DNA from: an uncultured Synergistales bacterium
GTDB taxonomy: Bacteria; Synergistota; Synergistia; Synergistales; Aminobacteriaceae
Length of the DNA stretch: 5,399 bases
Reading direction: 5' to 3'
Assembly (NCBI GenBank): GCA_905236605.1
Contig: CAJORD010000158.1
Coordinates: 1-5,399 of the forward strand
This document shows positions 1-3,858 of this stretch, one piece after another; the stretch's first letter is position 1; each line of letters opens with the position of its first letter. A program made the position numbers and the translations under genes. The notes beneath the pieces were generated by a model, which saw only the letters and a program-made list of their open reading frames with translations, had not been told where the DNA came from and made no database searches.

Positions 1-562
1 CTTCGACTCCGGCCTTGTAGCCTTCCCAACGTCCTAAGAAAGTAGCGTCGCCGGGTTCCCAACCTTCGAGACCGATTTTGCGGCAGCCTTTCTGACCTGC
101 GAGAATTAAAACAAGCGTCTTGCCGTTGTCAAACTCTGATTCATGGACGGCACCGACATAATATTTTGAAGCGCTTGCCTGTGCGTACTCGTCAGGGTTT
201 GCGGCCTTGTCGATAACTCTGAAGAACTGCGCTACATAGACTTCGTTCTCGTCGCAAGTCTTGATTACGGAGCCCATCTCTGCGCTTGCACTGTTGCAAA
301 TAATAATTCCGTCGCAACCGGCAAGAGCTAACGTCTCTGCGCTCGCTGTAACCTGCTCGGAGATGTGAGCCTGGTCTACCCACTGCGTCTGAACACCAAG
401 AGCTGCGGCTGCGGCGTCAATCATTCGTTTGCATTCGCTGCCAAGAGTGTCGGTTGAGCTCCAAATAGAAATTCCGATTTTAATCGGCGCGGCGTAGATA
501 GCGGGAGCGTAACTGAAAACCATAGTAAGGACGAGAAGAAATGCTACAAATCTTTTCTTCAT
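1..562 (-). CDS. Periplasmic sugar-type substrate-binding protein of an ABC importer (type 1 fold), partial at the C-terminus
   Basis: This gene reads leftwards off the window edge, so only 187 N-terminal residues are visible; family members are usually 300-380 residues. Residues 1-25 form a Sec signal peptide: MKKR, a hydrophobic core FVAFLLVLTMVF, and an AIYAA end with cleavage likely around residue 24-25. No lipobox cysteine is present, so it should be a soluble periplasmic or secreted protein. The mature part opens with PIKIGISIW, the first beta strand of a Peripla_BP_4/LacI-like fold. The segment LAGCDGIIICNSAS (about 80-93) matches the usual 'G-D-G-I-I' strand, and KTLVLILAGQKGCRKIGLEGW (about 148-168) looks like the edge of the second lobe. 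The family delivers a sugar or related small solute to a membrane permease and ATPase, which are not in the window. The ligand cannot be told from the sequence. The ATG at 562 was chosen because it gives a canonical signal peptide and follows a GGAGG. A LysR gene lies 109 bp upstream on the same strand. Confidence 0.85.
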   Translation of the reverse strand, partial: MKKRFVAFLLVLTMVFSYAPAIYAAPIKIGISIWSSTDTLGSECKRMIDAAAAALGVQTQWVDQAHISEQVTASAETLALAGCDGIIICNSASAEMGSVIKTCDENEVYVAQFFRVIDKAANPDEYAQASASKYYVGAVHESEFDNGKTLVLILAGQKGCRKIGLEGWEPGDATFLGRWEGYKAGVE

Positions 563-574
563 GATGAAAAAATA

Positions 575-579
575 CCTCC
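575..579 (-). promoter_or_regulatory. Ribosome binding site of the binding-protein gene
   Basis: On the minus strand a perfect GGAGG lies 12 nt before the ATG at 562. The match is strong but the spacing is longer than the usual 5-9 nt. It supports the chosen start, since no other in-frame start lies closer to it and the peptide from this ATG is a good signal peptide. Confidence 0.7.
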
Positions 580-621
580 AGATATAAAAATATTTTTCTG
601 AAATTTAATGTGAGTGTTTTA

Positions 622-627
622 ATTATA
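622..627 (-). promoter_or_regulatory. Candidate -10 box for the binding-protein gene
   Basis: On the minus strand a perfect TATAAT lies in the 109 bp gap between the LysR stop and the binding-protein start. A TG lies two bases upstream of it (TGTATATAAT), one base off the classical extended -10 spacing. The -35 region 17-18 bp upstream is poor (TTTCAA or TTCAAG). Transcription would start near 615, giving a leader of about 53 nt. No terminator is visible between the LysR gene and this point, so read-through from the LysR gene is also possible. Confidence 0.45.
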
Positions 628-670
628 TACAAACTGATAACGCCTTGAAAGAGGGAATTTTGCGGATTAA

Positions 671-702
671 ATTAATTTTTGAGAGTGTCGATTAATTTTT
701 GA
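671..702. repeat. 12-bp direct repeat spanning the end of the LysR gene
   Basis: The 12-mer ATTAATTTTTGA occurs at 671-682 and again at 691-702, a 20-bp period. On the minus strand the upstream copy is read as part of Gln-Lys-Leu-Ile, and the downstream copy is read one frame over and supplies the TAA stop. It may be a small duplication or chance in A/T-rich DNA. Confidence 0.5.
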
Positions 703-1532
703 ACGACGGGAGAATTTTTGTCGCGCGCATAAATCATCACGGGAATTTTTGCAGACGGTACGATAGGCACGACCGTTATATCGGAATGCTGAAAAATATC
801 AAGCCCACGACGCGGCAAAAGTCCGACAGCGTTTTGAGTCGAAATCATGCTGATTATAGTTTCGCTTCGGGACGTGAAAACTTTCAACGGCGTCAAATGA
901 TTTTCTTCAAAAAGTTTTATACAAATTTTATAAATCGAAGTGTAAGTTTTTGTTAAGAACAACGGCATCGAAACTACTTGCGAAAGTTCAATAAATTTTT
1001 TTGTAGCTAAGGGGTGCGATTTTCTCATCACGGCAACAAGTTCATCATCAACAACTTTCACCGCGCAGCCATAAGAAATTTCCGGCGGAAGCGTTCGACC
1101 GATTATCATGTCATAAATTCCAGTTTTGAAACCTTCGATTAAAATATCTTCTTCGACGTCTTCGACAACAAGATTAAATTCCGGGTGAGCCGTATTGAAA
1201 TTAGTAATTTTGAAATTTAATCCGTACTGACCCAGAAACGCAAGCGAACCGATCTTGAAAGCTCCATGATTTTTTTTGAAGGCTTGCATGTGAGATAACA
1301 TTATTTGATATTGAGTCAAAATTTCTTCGGCGTCGCGCGCAAAAATTTTACCGGCCTTCGTCAAGCTCGCGCTGCGTTTAGAACGGTCTATTAACTCAAC
1401 ACCGAGTTCGTTTTCTAGTTTGCTAAGCTGCTTCGACAATGACGACTGCGAAATATTCATCTCGTCGGCGGCTTCGAGAAAAGTTTTATGTTCCGAGATT
1501 GCCAAAAAATATTTTAGTTGAGCTATATTCAA
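672..1532 (-). CDS. LysR-type transcriptional regulator
   Basis: This complete 286-residue protein has typical LysR-family length. Residues 1-60 are the winged helix-turn-helix: MNIAQLKYFLAISEHKTF, then the recognition region (about 26-41, NISQSSLSKQLSKLEN) and the wing ELGVELIDRSKRSASLT. A linker helix follows (about 61-88), then a two-lobed effector domain from about residue 90 to the end. The latter includes HPEFNLVV, YDMIIGR, a DDELVAVMRKSHPLA strand (about 162-176) and AVGLLPRRG (about 235-243). Such proteins act as DNA-binding tetramers that sense a small molecule and often control a neighbouring or divergent gene. The effector is unknown. The start is a TTG at 1532, supported by an AGGGGG ten bases upstream and by the family's usual N-terminus. 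The binding-protein gene is downstream on the same strand, and the CXXC-protein gene is divergent across 212 bp; either could be a target. The coding DNA looks more A/T-rich than that of the neighbouring genes. Confidence 0.93.
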   Translation of the reverse strand: MNIAQLKYFLAISEHKTFLEAADEMNISQSSLSKQLSKLENELGVELIDRSKRSASLTKAGKIFARDAEEILTQYQIMLSHMQAFKKNHGAFKIGSLAFLGQYGLNFKITNFNTAHPEFNLVVEDVEEDILIEGFKTGIYDMIIGRTLPPEISYGCAVKVVDDELVAVMRKSHPLATKKFIELSQVVSMPLFLTKTYTSIYKICIKLFEENHLTPLKVFTSRSETIISMISTQNAVGLLPRRGLDIFQHSDITVVPIVPSAKIPVMIYARDKNSPVVQKLIDTLKN

Positions 1533-1542
1533 GTCTATTACA

Positions 1543-1548
1543 CCCCCT
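1543..1548 (-). promoter_or_regulatory. Ribosome binding site that fixes the TTG start of the LysR gene
   Basis: On the minus strand AGGGGG ends ten bases before the TTG at 1532. The GTG overlapping the end of this motif is followed directly by TAA, so it cannot be the start. The TTG therefore remains the best start, and it gives the canonical LysR N-terminus. Confidence 0.7.
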
Positions 1549-1630
1549 GATTAAATTCTTTTTTTGAAATAATGGCGGCGAATATTGAATTGATAATTGG
1601 GAATGGCATGAATAAAATCTTATCACATTG

Positions 1631-1650
1631 GTGAATATTGAGTGAATATT
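1631..1650. promoter_or_regulatory. Candidate operator: tandem GTGAATATT, also a dyad AATATT-N5-AATATT
   Basis: GTGAATATT occurs at 1631-1639 and 1642-1650, offset by 11 bp, about one helical turn. Because AATATT is self-complementary, the same pair also forms a 17-bp interrupted dyad. Its centre is near 1642, about 76 bp before the predicted CXXC-gene transcription start and about 110 bp from the LysR start codon. LysR-type regulators commonly bind interrupted dyads with a T-N11-A core in such divergent gaps. Assigning this site to the local LysR protein is inference. Confidence 0.4.
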
Positions 1651-1664
1651 TATTTTTGGGAAGC

Positions 1665-1685
1665 GGGCCTGCACAAAGCAGGTCT
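1665..1685. promoter_or_regulatory. GC-rich inverted repeat at the -35 region of the CXXC gene
   Basis: The arms GGGCCTGC (1665-1672) and GCAGGTCT (1678-1685) can pair over eight positions, five of them uninterrupted Watson-Crick pairs next to a 5-nt ACAAA loop and two of the rest G-T wobbles. No T-run follows on either strand, so it is not a good intrinsic terminator. It abuts the -35 position of the following promoter, which has no recognisable -35 hexamer. That placement suits a protein-binding site. Confidence 0.4.
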
Positions 1686-1702
1686 GCTATATTAAAATCG
1701 CG

Positions 1703-1711
1703 TGTTATAAT
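1703..1711 (+). promoter_or_regulatory. Extended -10 promoter of the CXXC-protein gene
   Basis: TGTTATAAT is a perfect TGnTATAAT extended -10. Hexamers 16-19 bp upstream do not resemble TTGACA. Transcription should start near 1718, leaving a leader of about 27 nt before the ATG at 1745. The same nonamer precedes mrdA on the other strand. Confidence 0.65.
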
Positions 1712-1744
1712 GCGTGAAAAAATTTGAAAGGCGGATTGTTTAAG

Positions 1745-1999
1745 ATGGCGGAAAAAAATTGTCCTTCATGCCACAAAGAATTGAAACTCAGAGAATCAGG
1801 TTACCCTATGGGAAGCGCATTCCTTAAGGCCGACAGAGTCCACGTAGATATTTACGAGTGCCCCGAGTGCCACGAGATTAAACTCTATGCTTCTGACGGC
1901 GACATGATGACTTGTCCGAAGTGCGGAACACAGCATAATGTAAAAGAAGCTTGCCCGGTCTGCGCGCTTAATGCAGCTTTCGACGGAGCAAACAAGTAA
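1745..1999 (+). CDS. Small protein with four CXXC pairs (double zinc-ribbon-like), function unknown
   Basis: This 84-residue, probably cytoplasmic protein has no signal peptide or membrane segment. It has four regularly placed cysteine pairs: C6-C9 (CPSC), C39-C42 (CPEC), C57-C60 (CPKC) and C70-C73 (CPVC). These would make two treble-clef or zinc-ribbon sites, probably pairs 1+2 and 3+4, each binding Zn or possibly Fe. Between pairs 1 and 2 lies a 29-residue insert (ESGYPMGSAFLKADRVHVDIY) that reads as beta-rich. I do not recognise the family, and nucleic-acid binding, protein binding or redox-sensor roles are all open. The ATG at 1745 is preferred over the in-frame TTG at 1724, because the purine-rich AAAGGCGG (about 1727-1734) lies just upstream of the ATG and would fall inside the gene if the TTG were used. 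The gene is monocistronic: it has its own extended -10 promoter and is followed by an intrinsic terminator. Confidence 0.8.
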   Translation: MAEKNCPSCHKELKLRESGYPMGSAFLKADRVHVDIYECPECHEIKLYASDGDMMTCPKCGTQHNVKEACPVCALNAAFDGANK

Positions 2000-2025
2000 T
2001 TAAATTTAAAAATTTGAGATTTCTC

Positions 2026-2054
2026 ACCCGGTCTTCAAGGCCGGGTTTTGTTTT
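2026..2054 (+). terminator. Intrinsic terminator after the CXXC gene, possibly bidirectional
   Basis: The arms ACCCGGTC (2026-2033) and GGCCGGGT (2039-2046) form an 8-bp stem with one G-T pair and a TTCAA loop, followed by TTTTGTTTT. It lies 26 bp after the CXXC-gene stop and reaches the mrdA stop at 2053. On the minus strand the same stem is followed by a small TGAGA/TCTCA palindrome (2015-2026) and an A/T stretch, so it may also end mrdA transcription, less efficiently. Confidence 0.85.
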
Positions 2055-3765
2055 AATGTGAGAGCAAGTGCGCTAACATCTCTCCGACTATCGGCGCGGC
2101 GACACTGCTTCCGTGTTTGCCCGCTTCAATTACAGCGACAGCTACAAATTTCGGATCGTCCGCCGGAGCGTATCCCGCAAATAGCGCGTGGTCATCACCG
2201 TGAGAGTTTTGAGCTGTTCCGGTCTTGCCTGCAACTCGAACACCGAAACGCCCCGCCCTCGAACCTGTTCCGCGACTTACAACATAATCCAATCCCTTTT
2301 GAACGATCGCAAGTTTAGCCGGCGTTATGCCAATGTCCTCGGGAGTTTTGTAGCCTTTTTGATTTAAGTGTGGCGTTACGAGTTTCCCGCCGTTCGCTAT
2401 GGCCGCATAAACTCGCGCAATTTGCAGAGGCGTCATCAGCATATATCCTTGACCGATTGAATAATTCACCGTGTCGCCGTTCACCCATGCCGTTTTGAAA
2501 CGTCGCATTTTCCATTCGGGGCCAGCTATGTTGCCTCCACTCTCGCCGGGAATATCTAGCCCGGTCGGTTCACCAAGATGAAATTTTCTTCCCCATTTTA
2601 TTAATCTGTCTATGCCGACGCGAAGCCCAACTTGATAATAAAAAACGTCGCAAGAATGTTGAAGCGCTCCGAGGACATTCAAAGAGCCGTGGCCGGAATG
2701 TTTCCAGCATTTGAACAAGTGCGAGCCGAATCTCAACCCGCCGCGGCATGAAATCATTGTCGAAGTCGTGATAGCGTTCTCTTCAAGCGCAGCGATAGAC
2801 ATGAACGCCTTGAACGTACTCGCCGGAGGATAAACACCCGCTATAGCACGGTCAAGCATAGGCCGGTCGGCGTTGTTCATCATTGCATTCCATTCGCGGC
2901 CAGACACTCCCCAAGTTAAAGGGTTGTTGTCGTAAACGGGACTTGAGGCCATCGCGAACACCGCGCCGGTCTTGACGTCCATCGCAACTAACGCGCCCTT
3001 ATGACCGCGCAAAAGTTCGACGGCAAGTTTCTGTGCTCCCATATCTAAGGTAAGATGAACATCTTCGCCCTTAATCGCCGGAGTCGAATCTAAAATCCTG
3101 ACTTTTCGGCCGCGTGCGTCAACTTCGAGAGCCTCTTGACCCGGTTGACCGCGAAGGAAAGTTTCATAGGAGCGTTCTATCCCGGACTTGCCGATTAAGT
3201 CGCCTCCGACATAGCCATCTTCGGTGCGAGTTTTTAATTCTTCTTCTGAAATTTCGCTGACGTAGCCAAGAATATTAGCGGCGGTGCTGCCGGCGGGGTA
3301 AGTCCTTCGCCACACGCTCAACGGAAATAACTCGCGCGGAAATTCATAATCTGCAACTAGCTCGGCCATTTGCGGCATCGTTAGGTTCGGAACGATTTTC
3401 ATAACTCGATACGGCGCTATACGCTGCTGTTTTATGGTCTTCTCTAAGTCCGGAACGGTTATAGGTATGCCGTGACGTTTCAAAATTTTGCTTAAGTGTT
3501 CAAGTTTTTCAGGTGTGTTTAAGTCGAGAGGATAGCCCATGATATTAAAAGTCGTGTCGTTTATGGCGAGTGGCACGCCGTTGCGGTCAAAAATTTCTCC
3601 GCGTGGCGCAGGCGAACGGATCATTCTAAGGCGATTGCTGTGAGCAAGCCTGATGTATTTGTCGCCTTGATAAATTTGACAAAAGTATAAGCCTCCGACA
3701 AGAATAAAAATCGAAAGCGTCATCAAATAAAAAGTTAATTTCAATCTGCTATCTATAATTTCCAT
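2053..3765 (-). CDS. mrdA: Penicillin-binding protein 2, class B peptidoglycan transpeptidase
   Basis: The 570-residue protein cross-links peptidoglycan by DD-transpeptidation during side-wall elongation, partnering RodA and the MreBCD elongasome. One N-terminal membrane segment (about 10-30) anchors it, with the rest outside the membrane. The pedestal or dimerisation domain carries RGEIFDRNG (55-63) and DLIGKSGIERSYE (about 189-201). The transpeptidase domain holds all three catalytic motifs: S316-T-F-K319 (nucleophile Ser316), S371-C-D373 and K514-T-G516. IGQGYMLMTPLQ (437-448) is also typical. There is no PASTA domain, and length fits PBP2 better than FtsI or SpoVD. The motif before the nucleophile is PPAS instead of the common PPGS. 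C340, C353, H359 and C372 may form a metal site. The gene sits alone between a converging and a diverging gene, not beside rodA or mreBCD. The ATG at 3765 has no Shine-Dalgarno sequence; later in-frame starts (TTG at codon 8, ATG at codon 15) would erode the membrane anchor. Confidence 0.93.
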   Translation of the reverse strand: MEIIDSRLKLTFYLMTLSIFILVGGLYFCQIYQGDKYIRLAHSNRLRMIRSPAPRGEIFDRNGVPLAINDTTFNIMGYPLDLNTPEKLEHLSKILKRHGIPITVPDLEKTIKQQRIAPYRVMKIVPNLTMPQMAELVADYEFPRELFPLSVWRRTYPAGSTAANILGYVSEISEEELKTRTEDGYVGGDLIGKSGIERSYETFLRGQPGQEALEVDARGRKVRILDSTPAIKGEDVHLTLDMGAQKLAVELLRGHKGALVAMDVKTGAVFAMASSPVYDNNPLTWGVSGREWNAMMNNADRPMLDRAIAGVYPPASTFKAFMSIAALEENAITTSTMISCRGGLRFGSHLFKCWKHSGHGSLNVLGALQHSCDVFYYQVGLRVGIDRLIKWGRKFHLGEPTGLDIPGESGGNIAGPEWKMRRFKTAWVNGDTVNYSIGQGYMLMTPLQIARVYAAIANGGKLVTPHLNQKGYKTPEDIGITPAKLAIVQKGLDYVVSRGTGSRAGRFGVRVAGKTGTAQNSHGDDHALFAGYAPADDPKFVAVAVIEAGKHGSSVAAPIVGEMLAHLLSH

Positions 3766-3773
3766 AAGAACGG

Positions 3774-3782
3774 ATTATAACA
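3774..3782 (-). promoter_or_regulatory. Extended -10 promoter of mrdA, placed for a leaderless transcript
   Basis: On the minus strand TGTTATAAT is a perfect extended -10, with only eight bases (CCGTTCTT) between TATAAT and the mrdA ATG. Transcription would start about 0-2 nt before the ATG, and those eight bases contain no ribosome binding site. No good -35 hexamer is present. A second, more upstream promoter cannot be excluded. Confidence 0.6.
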
Positions 3783-3793
3783 AAAATTTTCTT

Positions 3794-3802
3794 TGCTATA
3801 CT
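3794..3802 (+). promoter_or_regulatory. Extended -10 promoter of the amylosucrase-type gene
   Basis: TGCTATACT matches TGnTATAAT except for one base in the hexamer. No TTGACA-like hexamer is found at the right spacing. Transcription would start near 3809, giving a leader of about 50 nt. The box lies only 11 bp from the opposing mrdA -10, so RNA polymerase binding at the two promoters should be mutually exclusive. Confidence 0.5.
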
Positions 3803-3840
3803 TAAACACAACACACAAACCAGAATTTTCAATTTCAAAA

Positions 3841-3845
3841 AGGAG
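3841..3845 (+). promoter_or_regulatory. Ribosome binding site of the amylosucrase-type gene
   Basis: AGGAG follows a run of A and lies 13 nt before the ATG at 3859. The match is strong and the spacing long, as for the binding-protein gene at the left edge. No other in-frame start is nearer. Confidence 0.7.
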
Positions 3846-3858
3846 ATTTAATTTCACC

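Larger units (their letters stand above)
1533..1744. other. Divergent intergenic region between the LysR gene and the CXXC-protein gene
   Basis: This 212-bp A/T-rich gap carries no convincing gene. It holds the LysR ribosome binding site, a tandem GTGAATATT element (1631-1650), a GC-rich dyad (1665-1685), a perfect extended -10 facing right (1703-1711) and the CXXC-gene ribosome binding site. A further GAATATTGA lies near 1578-1586. No promoter for the LysR gene could be assigned with confidence. Confidence 0.6.

Noticed and set aside
192..383. An Arg-rich 63-residue open frame on the minus strand
   Set aside because: It is an out-of-frame reading of the binding-protein gene, which has a signal peptide and a good ribosome binding site.
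699..956. An 85-residue plus-strand open frame antisense to the LysR gene
   Set aside because: It overlaps the conserved effector domain on the opposite strand and shows no domain of its own.
1486..1674. A 62-residue minus-strand open frame across the LysR start and upstream gap
   Set aside because: It overlaps the LysR helix-turn-helix in another frame and covers the regulatory elements; the composition is not protein-like.
1665..1685. GC-rich dyad considered as an intrinsic terminator
   Set aside because: No T-run follows on either strand, and no gene ends nearby; an operator is more likely.
2058..2515. Open frames overlapping the 3' part of mrdA (plus strand 2058-2318, minus strand 2315-2515)
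   Set aside because: They overlap conserved PBP2 sequence around the KTG and IGQG motifs, are low in complexity or Arg-rich, and have no ribosome binding site.
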